Shown piece by piece: positions 9,289-17,388 of a stretch of DNA of 64,000 nt. The notes below the pieces were generated by a model. The model was not told the DNA's origin. It did no database searches and saw nothing but the letters and a program-made list of their open reading frames with translations. Numbering within the stretch: the stretch's first letter is position 1; every line of letters starts with the position of its first letter. Made by a program: the position numbers and the translations under genes. Origin of the DNA: Pseudomonas sp. FP2309 (GTDB lineage: Bacteria; Pseudomonadota; Gammaproteobacteria; Pseudomonadales; Pseudomonadaceae); the NCBI RefSeq assembly GCF_030687575.1, contig NZ_CP117439.1, positions 1,054,001 through 1,118,000 of the forward strand, written 5' to 3'.

Positions 9289-11466
9289 ATGACTCCCTTG
9301 CCTGCACCGCTGCGTTGGCTGCGTTCCCTTGAATGGCGCCGTGGCTTTTTCGATTGGGCACGCAGTGACGGCGTGACCTGGGTGTACATCTTCAAGGTGC
9401 TGATCGCAGCGTTCCTCACCCTGTGGCTGGCCATGCGCCTGGAACTGCCACAACCGCGCACCGCCATGATCACCGTGTTTATCGTGATGCAGCCGCAGAG
9501 CGGACAGGTGTTCGCCAAGAGCTTTTATCGCTTCCTCGGCACTCTGGCGGGCTCGGCGGTGATGGTGTTGCTGATCGCCTTGTTTGCACAGAACACCGAG
9601 CTGTTCCTCGGCGCGCTGGCGATCTGGGTGGGCATTTGCACCGCCGGCGCGACGCGTAACCGTAACTTTCGCGCCTACGGCTTTGTGTTGGCGGGGTATA
9701 CGGCGGCGATGGTGGGCTTGCCCGCGCTGGCGCATCCGGATGGCGCCTTTATGGCGGCGGTGTGGCGGGTGCTGGAAATCTCCCTGGGGATTATCTGCTC
9801 CACCCTGGTCAGCGCGGCGATTTTGCCGCAGACCTCCAGCGCCGCCATGCGCAACGCCTTGTACCAGCGCTTTGGTGTGTTCGCGCTGTTCGTCACGGAC
9901 GGCTTGCGCGGGCGCAGCCAGCGTGAAGATTTTGAGGCCAGCAACGTGCGCTTTATTGCTGAAGCCGTCGGCCTGGAGGGGCTGCGCAGCCTCACGGTGT
10001 TTGAAGACCCGCACATGCGGCGGCGTAACGGGCGGCTCAGTCGCCTCAACAGCGAATTCATGAGCATCACCACGCGCTTCAACGCCTTGCACCAGTTGCT
10101 TGAACGCCTGCGCACCGATGCCGCCGATCATGTGGTTGCCGCAATCAAACCTGGTCTGCAAGACCTCGCCGAACTGCTCGACGGCTTCTCCGGCCGCGCC
10201 CTGACCAGCCCCGATGCGGCGTGCTTGGTCAACCAACTCAGCGCCTATAAGGACCGCTTGCCCGCCACGGTGCGCAGCCTGCGCACGGCGTTCCAGCAGG
10301 GCAACCCGAGCGACACCGAGCAGTTGGATTTTCATACGGCCTACGAACTGCTCTACCGCTTCGTCGACGACCTGCACAACTACGCGCAAACCCACGCCTC
10401 CCTGGCCGATCACACCCATGCGCGGGAAGACTGGGACGAGGCGTACACACCTAAAACCAACTGGCTGGCTTGCGCTGCGTCGGGCATTCGTGCCTCATTC
10501 ATCCTGATCGTGCTCGGCAGTTACTGGGTGGCCACGGCCTGGCCCAGCGGCGCCACCATGACCCTGATTGCCGCCGCCACCGTCGGGCTGTCGGCCGCCA
10601 CGCCCAACCCCAAGCGCATGGCGTTCCAGATGGCCTGCGGCACCTTGATCGGCGCGCTGGTGGGCTTTGTCGAGATGTTTTTCGTGTTCCCCTGGATCGA
10701 CGGCTTCCCACTGCTGTGCGTGATGCTCGCGCCGGTGATCATCCTCGGGGCTTTCCTGGCTTCACGCCCGCAGTACGCCGGGGTCGGCGTGGGCCTGTTG
10801 ATCTTCTTCAGCACCGGCTCGGTGCCGGACAACCTCACGGTCTACAACCCGTACACCTTTATCAACGACTACATCGCGATGATCATCGGCATGCTGGTGT
10901 GCGCGGCGGCCGGGGCGATCATCCTGCCGCCCAACAGCCGTTGGTTGTGGCGCCGGCTGGAGCAAGACCTGCGCGAGCAAGTGGTGTACGCGATCAGCGG
11001 CAAGCTCAAGGGCCTGACGTCGAGTTTCGAAAGCCGCACCCGTGACTTGCTGCACCAGGCCTATGGCCTCGCCGTGGGCCAGCCGCAAGTGCAACGCGAC
11101 CTGCTGCGCTGGATGTTCGTGGTGCTGGAAGTCGGCCACGCGATCATCGAGTTGCGCAAGGAACAGGCGATCCTGCCGGTGCACCCGGCGTACGCCGACT
11201 CCCAGCCATGGCGCCAGGCAATCCGCGTGATGGGCCGCTCGTTGGTGCGGCTGTTCCTGCAACCCAGTGCCAGCAACCTGGAGCGGGGTTTGATCGCGGT
11301 CGATCATGCGATCAGTCGCGTGCAGGCCACCGACGAACCCTTCGCCCCGCACTTCGACACCTCGGCCCTGCGCCGGGTGAAAAGCTACCTGCACTTTATC
11401 CGCACCTCGCTGCTCGACCCGCAATCGCCGCTGGCGGCTCTCAAAGGATCCCCCCATGCCCCGTGA
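9289..11466 (+). CDS. FUSC family inner-membrane efflux permease (AaeB-like)
   Basis: Putative inner-membrane pump for aromatic acids or related inhibitors, 725 residues. Two membrane blocks of about five helices each (roughly residues 25-170 and 385-540) flank a cytoplasmic helical domain, and a second soluble region follows, the usual FUSC/ArAE layout. The ATG at 9289 starts the recognisable first block and lies 11 bases after the channel gene; earlier codons in this frame overlap that gene and were discarded. Its 3' end overlaps the DUF1656 gene by 11 bases, showing tight translational coupling. Substrate is inferred by homology to AaeB only. Confidence 0.9.
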   Translation: MTPLPAPLRWLRSLEWRRGFFDWARSDGVTWVYIFKVLIAAFLTLWLAMRLELPQPRTAMITVFIVMQPQSGQVFAKSFYRFLGTLAGSAVMVLLIALFAQNTELFLGALAIWVGICTAGATRNRNFRAYGFVLAGYTAAMVGLPALAHPDGAFMAAVWRVLEISLGIICSTLVSAAILPQTSSAAMRNALYQRFGVFALFVTDGLRGRSQREDFEASNVRFIAEAVGLEGLRSLTVFEDPHMRRRNGRLSRLNSEFMSITTRFNALHQLLERLRTDAADHVVAAIKPGLQDLAELLDGFSGRALTSPDAACLVNQLSAYKDRLPATVRSLRTAFQQGNPSDTEQLDFHTAYELLYRFVDDLHNYAQTHASLADHTHAREDWDEAYTPKTNWLACAASGIRASFILIVLGSYWVATAWPSGATMTLIAAATVGLSAATPNPKRMAFQMACGTLIGALVGFVEMFFVFPWIDGFPLLCVMLAPVIILGAFLASRPQYAGVGVGLLIFFSTGSVPDNLTVYNPYTFINDYIAMIIGMLVCAAAGAIILPPNSRWLWRRLEQDLREQVVYAISGKLKGLTSSFESRTRDLLHQAYGLAVGQPQVQRDLLRWMFVVLEVGHAIIELRKEQAILPVHPAYADSQPWRQAIRVMGRSLVRLFLQPSASNLERGLIAVDHAISRVQATDEPFAPHFDTSALRRVKSYLHFIRTSLLDPQSPLAALKGSPHAP

Positions 11467-11656
11467 AATCGCGTTCCACGGCCTCTACATGCCCACGATG
11501 ACGCTGATGTTTTTGATTGCCGCGGGACTGGCCTGGGCGCTGGACCGCTGCCTGGCCGGGTTCGACCTGTACCGTTTTTTCTGGCACCCGGCGTTGCTGC
11601 GCCTGAGCCTGTTCGTTTGCCTGTTCGGCGCCCTGGCGCTGACCGTCTACCGTTGA
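11456..11656 (+). CDS. DUF1656 small inner-membrane protein (AaeX-like)
   Basis: A 66-residue protein with two predicted transmembrane helices (about residues 11-30 and 43-63) and the family's PREIAFHGLYMP start. DUF1656 proteins are almost always encoded between a FUSC permease and an HlyD-type adaptor, exactly as here, and are thought to belong to the efflux complex, although their role is not established. It overlaps the permease gene by 11 bases and is followed by the adaptor after 10 bases. Confidence 0.9.
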   Translation: MPREIAFHGLYMPTMTLMFLIAAGLAWALDRCLAGFDLYRFFWHPALLRLSLFVCLFGALALTVYR

Positions 11657-11666
11657 GACTGCCCCG

Positions 11667-12527
11667 ATGAAAAAGTTTTTCAGCCTGCTCGCGACCTTGC
11701 TGGTATTGGCATTGGCGATCTGGATTGGCCGCACATTGTGGGTGCACTACATGGAGACGCCTTGGACCCGCGACGGCCGCGTGCGCGCCGACATCATCAA
11801 CGTCGCCGCCGATGTCACCGGTGAAGTGGTCGAGGTGCCGGTGCGTGACAACCAGTTGGTAAAAAAAGGCGACCTGCTGATGCAGATCGACCCCGAGCAC
11901 TACCGCATCGCCGTCAAGCAGGCGCAAGCGTTGGTGGCCTCACGCAAAGCCACATGGGAGATGCGCAAGGTCAATGCCCACCGCCGCGCCGACCTTGATG
12001 CGCTGGTGATCTCCAGGGAAAACCGCGACGACGCCAGCAACATCGCCGACGCGGCCCTGGCCGACTACCAGCACGCGCTGGCGCAGTTGGAAGCGGCTGA
12101 GCTGAATCTGAAACGCACGCAAGTGGTGGCGGCGGTGGACGGTTATGTCACCAACCTGAATGTGCATCGCGGCGACTATGCGCGTATCGGCGAAGCCAAG
12201 ATGGCGGTAGTGGATATGAACTCGTTCTGGGTCTATGGCTACTTTGAAGAGACCAAGTTGCCCCATGTGAAGGTCGGCGATAAAGCCGATATGCAATTGA
12301 TGAGCGGCGAGACCCTCAAAGGCCATGTGGAAAGCATCTCGCGCGGTATCTACGACCGTGATAACCCCGAGAGCCGCGAACTGATTGCCGATGTGAACCC
12401 GACCTTCAACTGGGTGAGATTGGCCCAGCGGGTGCCGGTGCGGATTCGTATCGATGAAGTGCCGGACGGGGTGTTGTTGGCGGCGGGGATTACTTGCACG
12501 GTGATTGTCAGTGCAGTGCAAAAATGA
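11667..12527 (+). CDS. HlyD family periplasmic adaptor (AaeA-like)
   Basis: Membrane fusion protein of the FUSC efflux system. The 286-residue product has one N-terminal transmembrane helix (about 5-25), a lipoyl-like segment (VIINVAADVTGEVVEV region), a short alpha-hairpin (about 85-140) and a second lipoyl half (TQVVAAVDGYVTNLNVHRGD), followed by a beta-barrel domain. It is the last gene of the four-gene operon (channel, permease, DUF1656, adaptor), which together would span both membranes. Its 3' end converges on the minus-strand gene pair that ends at 12538. Confidence 0.9.
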   Translation: MKKFFSLLATLLVLALAIWIGRTLWVHYMETPWTRDGRVRADIINVAADVTGEVVEVPVRDNQLVKKGDLLMQIDPEHYRIAVKQAQALVASRKATWEMRKVNAHRRADLDALVISRENRDDASNIADAALADYQHALAQLEAAELNLKRTQVVAAVDGYVTNLNVHRGDYARIGEAKMAVVDMNSFWVYGYFEETKLPHVKVGDKADMQLMSGETLKGHVESISRGIYDRDNPESRELIADVNPTFNWVRLAQRVPVRIRIDEVPDGVLLAAGITCTVIVSAVQK

Positions 12528-12537
12528 AGAGGTGGGT

Positions 12538-12996
12538 CTAGCTAAATAGTGCTTTAAACCTGATTTTTCGTCGGCGCTTTACCCTGAGCATGCTGGTATA
12601 GCGGCGGTGGTTCTTTGAGTGGAGGACTAGGATGTAAAGCATGGATGTGAACAAAGGGAATAAGTTGAACAGCGTCGCCGGGTGATTGACCAGGTAGCCA
12701 ATCGCTAGCCAGGTATTAACGATGGCGACGGGTGTCAGTATTCGAAATGCGTGACGGAAGCCTTCAAATAGCATTATCTGGCCTGCTAAAAAAGTCAGAC
12801 AAAGTGTCATACCTGTCCCGAAAGAAAACTCAGTCGGTAACTGATTGGCCTTTGCGTAATACGACAAGCTAAGTGCCATGTTGATCGCTATGTTGTTCAG
12901 GCTCAGCAGCAGAGCACTGCCCCATGACGGTAAGAACCGATAGGCGTAACGGCGCCAAATTCGATATTCACGGAAGGGGTCGACGTTATAAGTCAT
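12538..12996 (-). CDS. Unknown small membrane protein, partner of the upstream gene
   Basis: I do not recognise this 152-residue protein. It has about four hydrophobic segments (roughly residues 23-42, 55-75, 82-100 and 105-125 counted from the ATG at 12996) and a strongly basic C-terminal tail (RVKRRRKIRFKALFS), suggesting an inner-membrane protein with a cytoplasmic tail. The ATG lies inside the last codons of the preceding gene (11-base overlap) with GAGGAG 10 bases upstream, so translation is coupled. Composition is more AT-rich than neighbouring genes. Position, size and membrane topology are compatible with an immunity protein for the upstream gene product, but that is inference. Confidence 0.7.
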   Translation of the reverse strand: MTYNVDPFREYRIWRRYAYRFLPSWGSALLLSLNNIAINMALSLSYYAKANQLPTEFSFGTGMTLCLTFLAGQIMLFEGFRHAFRILTPVAIVNTWLAIGYLVNHPATLFNLFPLFTSMLYILVLHSKNHRRYTSMLRVKRRRKIRFKALFS

Positions 12997-13912
12997 AGTC
13001 GGAAAACTCCTCATACAGACCAATGACTATGTGATTGATATTTCCGGAGTAGGTGCTGCCTCCAACGCTCAAGGTCGCTCCAATCTGGTCTTTTATTTGA
13101 GTGAGAATGCCCAAACGCAATTGGGGGTTGCTGTAGCGTTTGGGTAGCTGCCCCGCGAGCTGCTTCAGGCGAATCATTTCGCGGGGATGGCGGGGGTTCT
13201 GCAGTCGCAGCACTTCGCTCGTTAACTTTGCACGTTCCTGGCGACTCATGCGTCTCAAGATGTCTGTCGAACTACGCCCAGTCGCACGCTTGATGGCCAT
13301 TACTGTTTTGACGCTGGCGAAGGTGGTGGTACCTGCGCCGACCAATGAAATGCCATCCAGGGCGACGGTCATTGCCTGATACCAGCTTAGGCTGTCGTAA
13401 TAGTCGTTTGTGGCGGGATTGGTCAATTCGTTGGCGACTCTCCATGAACCATTGACACACTGGAGGGAACTGGCAGTCGCAGCGCTGTAGGCGACGTAGC
13501 TTAATGCAAGGCTGGTACCCGCGCTGAAAGGCGCTGCTGCAATTCCTGATTTGGCAATGATGTAGCCAATTACGGCCCCTCCACAGGAGGCAGCCATCCC
13601 CGATGCCTCTCGCCATAGCTGCGACTCACGCGGCGAGCTTGCCGTCAGTTCCGCATAGTCATCGGCAGTCATCATCGGCCCAGCCACCTCCCGCAAAATC
13701 ACCCGCTTGGGTTTGATACTGCATAACGGTACAAACTCGCGTAACACCGTTACACGATAATCGCTGCCGATATGCACCACCCCGGCCCCGACGATAGCCG
13801 GGTCGGCATCGATGGTTCGATAGAGCTTGGGCAAGTCCAGCAGGCTGGTCAGTCGCTGGCGAGTCGTGGTGTGCGCATCCGGTACACCACTTTGCAGGAA
13901 ATCGCTGTGCAT
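12986..13912 (-). CDS. Unknown protein with a central hydrophobic glycine/alanine-rich region
   Basis: A 308-residue protein of unknown function. It has a polar N-terminal domain (about 1-110), a central region of hydrophobic, Gly/Ala/Ser-rich helices (about 112-215, for example GGAVIGYIIAKSGIAAAPFS and LDGISLVGAGTTTFASVKTV) resembling helical hairpins of pore-forming or membrane-inserting proteins, a basic amphipathic stretch (about 215-275) and a C-terminal tail. No signal peptide is visible. Related proteins exist in other pseudomonads as far as I recall, sometimes with misleading automatic names. It forms a coupled pair with the membrane protein downstream, and its ribosome binding site sits in a hairpin. 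Confidence 0.75.
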   Translation of the reverse strand: MHSDFLQSGVPDAHTTTRQRLTSLLDLPKLYRTIDADPAIVGAGVVHIGSDYRVTVLREFVPLCSIKPKRVILREVAGPMMTADDYAELTASSPRESQLWREASGMAASCGGAVIGYIIAKSGIAAAPFSAGTSLALSYVAYSAATASSLQCVNGSWRVANELTNPATNDYYDSLSWYQAMTVALDGISLVGAGTTTFASVKTVMAIKRATGRSSTDILRRMSRQERAKLTSEVLRLQNPRHPREMIRLKQLAGQLPKRYSNPQLRLGILTQIKDQIGATLSVGGSTYSGNINHIVIGLYEEFSDYDL

Positions 13913-13913
13913 C

Positions 13914-13943
13914 CTTTCACCTGTGAGTAAATAGAGGTGAAAG
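13914..13943 (-). promoter_or_regulatory. Hairpin sequestering the ribosome binding site of the 12986-13912 gene
   Basis: On the minus strand the arms CTTTCACCT and AGGTGAAAG form a perfect 9-base inverted repeat with a 12-base loop, ending one base before the ATG. The second arm contains the AGGTGAAAG Shine-Dalgarno segment, so the folded mRNA would hide the ribosome binding site. This suggests translational control, possibly temperature- or protein-dependent, although a DNA operator reading is also possible. Confidence 0.5.
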
Positions 13944-14017
13944 AGCCTGGGGATTGGTTACTTGTAATGATGTCAGGCGGGTCGCTGTTTTTTGTAGGAT
14001 TCGGCCTGTCAGTTACT

Positions 14018-14419
14018 TCATTGCGCTATAAAAGTCTCATGCAAATGTCGCCACAACAGCGCGCCACTGGCCTGCTTTTCAAACACCACCGTGGCCCGCC
14101 GATCCGTCTGTGTACCGCTGTCATCTACCTGACGTTCGCGGTAAGTCACCGTGGCACCGCGCGCATGCCGGTCAATCCCGGCCATTTCACTCAAGGTGAT
14201 CTTCAACCCCGGCCGCATGCCACCCAGGCGCGTGAACAGCGCTTTGACCCCGGCCGCATTCACTCGCGTGCCGGTGGCGGGGGCGACCATGCTGAACTCA
14301 GGCGAGAAGCGCGCCAGTAGATGTTGCAGGGTGCCTTCAGGCGCAACGCCGGCAAACCATTGCTCGATCTCGACGTGGGTCTGGATTACTTCTTCGAAAA
14401 AGTCGGTGTAGTCGATCAT
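14018..14419 (-). CDS. NTF2-like / DUF4440-type protein
   Basis: A 133-residue soluble protein with the look of the SnoaL/DUF4440 NTF2-like fold: an N-terminal helix (YTDFFEEVIQTHVEIEQWFA), a central motif with PEFSMVAPATGTRVNAAGVK, and C-terminal strands ending in WRHLHETFIAQ. Such proteins are small-molecule binding or isomerase-like domains of varied roles. The ATG follows immediately after the stop codon of the SDR gene (no gap), so the two are co-translated and may act on the same substrate. Specific function unknown. Confidence 0.75.
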   Translation of the reverse strand: MIDYTDFFEEVIQTHVEIEQWFAGVAPEGTLQHLLARFSPEFSMVAPATGTRVNAAGVKALFTRLGGMRPGLKITLSEMAGIDRHARGATVTYRERQVDDSGTQTDRRATVVFEKQASGALLWRHLHETFIAQ

Positions 14420-15232
14420 TTACAAACTCCCATTCAAACCAAAACGTTTCTTCAGCACCTTCTCCAGCAACCCCTTGGGCAACAACGCCGCCATCCACGG
14501 CAACGCCCGACTGCCATTGCCCGATCGCAACAGCCTTGGCGGCTGAGCCTGTTGCACGGCCTTGAGCACATCCGCCGCAAACACACTGGCTGGCGTCGGC
14601 TTGTCCTGTGACGCCTGGCTGCGTGCCCGAATACCTTCGCGCAACGGCCACCACGGCGATTGCTCGTTGATCAACAATTCGGCCTGGGCTCCGGCGTTTT
14701 TCGCGAAGCTTGTATTAATGGCGCCGGGCTGGACTTCCATGACTCGAATCCCAAACGGCGCCAATTCCATGCGCAATGCGTCGCTCAACGCATGCACCGC
14801 CGCTTTGGAGGCGCAGTAGGCGCCGGCGAAGGGCGTGACCAAAACGCCGGACACGCTGCCTATATTCACCACCAGGCCTTTGCTGCGACGCAGTGCGGGA
14901 AAGAACGCCTGGGTCACGCCGACGATGGAAAACACGTTGGTCTCGAATTGGCGCTGCATCGCCTCGGTGCCGCCGTCGAGCAACGGGCCCATGGCGCCGT
15001 AGCCGGCGTTGTTGATCAGCACATCCAGCTCGCCCCATTGTTCGGCCAGGCGTTGCAGGGCGGTGTCGTCGTTGACGTCCAGCTGCACGGCGTTGAAGCC
15101 CGCGGCACTCAGGTCGGCAACGTCGTCCGGGCGGCGGGCGCTGGCCCATACCTCATAGCCCGCCCCCTTGAAGGCATCGGCCAAAGCGCGGCCGATGCCG
15201 CTGGAGCAACCGGTGATGAGTACGTTGGGCAT
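14420..15232 (-). CDS. Short-chain dehydrogenase/reductase (SDR)
   Basis: Classical SDR oxidoreductase of 270 residues. The NAD(P)-binding motif TGCSSGIGRALADAF is at residues 8-22, NNAG at about 90, the catalytic serine lies in VVNIGSVSGVLV, and the YxxxK pair is in YCASKAAVHALSD. Arginine in ASARRPDD after the second strand suggests NADP(H) preference. The gene precedes, without a gap, an NTF2-like protein gene, probably one operon. Substrate not predictable. Confidence 0.88.
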   Translation of the reverse strand: MPNVLITGCSSGIGRALADAFKGAGYEVWASARRPDDVADLSAAGFNAVQLDVNDDTALQRLAEQWGELDVLINNAGYGAMGPLLDGGTEAMQRQFETNVFSIVGVTQAFFPALRRSKGLVVNIGSVSGVLVTPFAGAYCASKAAVHALSDALRMELAPFGIRVMEVQPGAINTSFAKNAGAQAELLINEQSPWWPLREGIRARSQASQDKPTPASVFAADVLKAVQQAQPPRLLRSGNGSRALPWMAALLPKGLLEKVLKKRFGLNGSL

Positions 15233-15246
15233 GGATCAATCCTTTG

Positions 15247-15711
15247 TCAGTCCGCGAAACTGCCTTGCAGGTGCTCGGCACGAAATTCCAGGGTTTGCGG
15301 GCGGTAGCCGGGGCGCAGCGGTGGGGTGGGCAGACAGTCGTCCCAGGTGGCGCCGGCCTGCAACTCGCCGGGGCCGCGATAGCGGGGTGCGGCGTAGACG
15401 TTGTCGGCCAGGTTGACCGTGTCGCCCGGTGCATACGCGGCAACGCGCCAGCGCAGTTCGGTCAGCGGTACATCATTGCCGTTGTTCAGGGTCAGCTTCA
15501 GCGGGCGGTCGGCGGGGCATTCCTGCGGGGCGTAGGTGATTCGCAGCTCGAGGCGCGCCAGTTGCGAGGCTTCGCGGTTGTCCAGCCACACCACCCACAC
15601 GGCCACTAAGCCCAGGCCCACGGCGGCAGCCAGCGACACCGGCAGTGCCTTGGCGGGGTAGCGCAGGAGGAGGATCAGCCAGGTGATGATCAGGAGAACG
15701 CCGAAGAACAT
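15247..15711 (-). CDS. Membrane-anchored protein of unknown function (multidrug-transporter-like annotation in relatives)
   Basis: A 154-residue protein with two N-terminal transmembrane helices (about residues 1-17 and 24-45) followed by a periplasmic beta-rich domain containing two cysteines (APQECPADRP and WDDCLPTPPL) that could form a disulfide. I recall similar pseudomonad proteins with a generic transporter label, but nothing here supports a transport role. The gene ends 14 bases before the SDR start, so it may head that operon. Function unknown. Confidence 0.7.
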   Translation of the reverse strand: MFFGVLLIITWLILLLRYPAKALPVSLAAAVGLGLVAVWVVWLDNREASQLARLELRITYAPQECPADRPLKLTLNNGNDVPLTELRWRVAAYAPGDTVNLADNVYAAPRYRGPGELQAGATWDDCLPTPPLRPGYRPQTLEFRAEHLQGSFAD

Positions 15712-15785
15712 GTGGGCTGCCTCAGGAATGGATCAGTCATCCTACTGTGGGGAAGACAGGTTGACTATCCGGCGTGCTTTCGGAT

Positions 15786-15875
15786 GTCTTCGCGAGCAAG
15801 CCCGCTCCCCACTGTTTGACCGTATTCCATGGCTATACCCGGGCCAAATGTGGAAGGGGGCTTGCTCGCGAAGAC
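15786..15875. repeat. REPIN-type palindromic repeat pair
   Basis: Two inverted copies of a REP element (arms beginning GTCTTCGCGAGCAAGCCCGC and ending GGGCTTGCTCGCGAAGAC) face each other around about 40 bases of spacer. This is the common intergenic REP doublet of the P. fluorescens group, which can fold into a long hairpin. It lies in the gap between two convergent or tandem small genes and encodes nothing. Confidence 0.85.
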
Positions 15876-15879
15876 TTAC

Positions 15880-16155
15880 TTATTGAGCACAAGCACCTGC
15901 CTGCAAGCCTTCAATGGATGCCTCAACCAACGCCAACCCGGTTTCGGCCAATTGCAGGCTGGCCCAGTTCAGGTAGCTCAGGTGTTCGGTGCACAGGTCT
16001 TGAGCCGCCAGGGTGAGCACTCGGGCTGTGCCCAGTACATAACTGGCATGTACCAGCGCATGTTCGATGGGGATGTCGGGTTGTACGGCAAACAGATTTT
16101 CTTCACTGCGGTCGCAGCGGCCGAACGTGGTGGGGCGGGTGGTTTGTTTGGACAT
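15880..16155 (-). CDS. DUF3077 family small protein
   Basis: A 91-residue protein matching my knowledge of the Pseudomonas DUF3077 family: a short polar N-terminus followed by a helical segment (FAVQPDIPIEHALVHASYVL) and a second alanine/leucine-rich helix ending in a short tail with Cys. I set the start at ATG 16155, preceded by AGGAG 8 bases upstream; the frame is open further up but without a suitable signal. It is soluble and small, without a known role. The 3' end abuts a REP repeat pair. Confidence 0.75.
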   Translation of the reverse strand: MSKQTTRPTTFGRCDRSEENLFAVQPDIPIEHALVHASYVLGTARVLTLAAQDLCTEHLSYLNWASLQLAETGLALVEASIEGLQAGACAQ

Positions 16156-16402
16156 GGTGAAACTCCTATGGAAATCGGAGCTGCCACGCATCGCCGTCAA
16201 ACGAATGGGTGGCAACTGTACGCAGGTTGACGGACCGGTCATAGGAACCCGGCGCGCTCGAAAGCGCCCCACGCACAGTCGCCATAACGCTGTGCTTGGT
16301 CCTATGAGTGTCCGAGGCCGTCAAACCTCATCACGAATAAGTCGTGACAGGCGCGAGGATAGGCAGGATGGGGGCAGGGGTCAATGATGACGGTTGCACC
16401 AC

Positions 16403-17388
16403 GATCGTTCCCACGCTCCGCGTGGGAATGCATCCCGTGACGCTCCGCGTCACCAGTGCACAGGACGTGAATCGGGACGCGGAGCGTCCCAGGCGGCATT
16501 CCCACGCAGAGCGTGGGAACGATCAGCCCCTACCCAACCCACTGCGGATAGGGGACGCAGTGGGCTGCCCGATAGTTTTCACCGACACGCCACGTTCAAC
16601 CGGCGTGGAGCGACCGTAGATATGTCGATCGTTCCCACGCTCCGCGTGGGAATGCATCCCGTGACGCTCCGCGTCACCCAGGCACAGGACGTGAATCGGG
16701 ACGCGGAGCGTCCCGGGCGGCATTCCCACGCAGAGCGCGGGAACGATCAGCCCCTACCCAACCCACTGCGGATAGGGGACGCAGTGGGCTGGGTGAGGGC
16801 TTTTTGTACGACTGTTTTACTGCGCGATAGTTTTCACCGACACGCCACGTTCAACCGGCGTGGAGCGACCGTAGATATGTCGATCGTTCCCACGCTCCGC
16901 GTGGGAATGCATCCCGTGACGCTCCGCGTCACCCATGCACAGGACGTGAATCGGGACGCAGAGCGTCCCGGGCGGCATTCCCACGCAGAGCGTGGGAACG
17001 ATCAGCCCCTACCCGACCCACTGCGGATAGGGGACGCAGTGGGCTGGGTGAGGGCTTTTTGTACGACTGTTTTACTGCGCGATAGTTTTCACCGACACGT
17101 CACGTTCAACCGGCGTGGAGCGACCGTAGATATGTCGATCGTTCCCACGCTCCGCGTGGGAATGCATCCCGTGACGCTCCGCGTCACCCATGCACAGGAC
17201 GTGAATCGGGACGCAAAGCGTCCCGGGCGGCATTCCCACGCAGAGCGCGGGAACGATCAGCCCCCACCCAACCCACTGCGGATAGGGGACGCAGTGGGCT
17301 GGGTGAGGGCTTTTTGTACGACTGTTTTACTGCGCGATAGTTTTCACCGACACGCCACGTTCAACCGGCGTGGAGCGACCGTAGATAT
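16403..17388. repeat. Tandem array of about four 255-base units carrying the algA 3' end and a REP palindrome
   Basis: Units begin at 16403, 16627, 16882 and 17137. The last three have a 255-base period; the first is 224 because 31 bases are missing near 16570. Each unit holds a REP-like palindrome (GTTCCCACGC ... GCGTGGGAAC), a GC-rich hairpin around CCCACTGCG / CGCAGTGGG, and a copy of the final 20 codons of algA. Only the rightmost copy (17327-17388) is part of the intact gene. Copies differ by a few point changes, so the duplication is fairly recent. Confidence 0.95.

Noticed and set aside
7821..9518. Minus-strand frame of 565 codons
   Set aside because: Antisense shadow of the efflux channel and permease genes.
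16403..17388. CRISPR-like appearance of regularly spaced repeats
   Set aside because: The unit is a continuous 255-base tandem repeat with no variable spacers and no cas genes.
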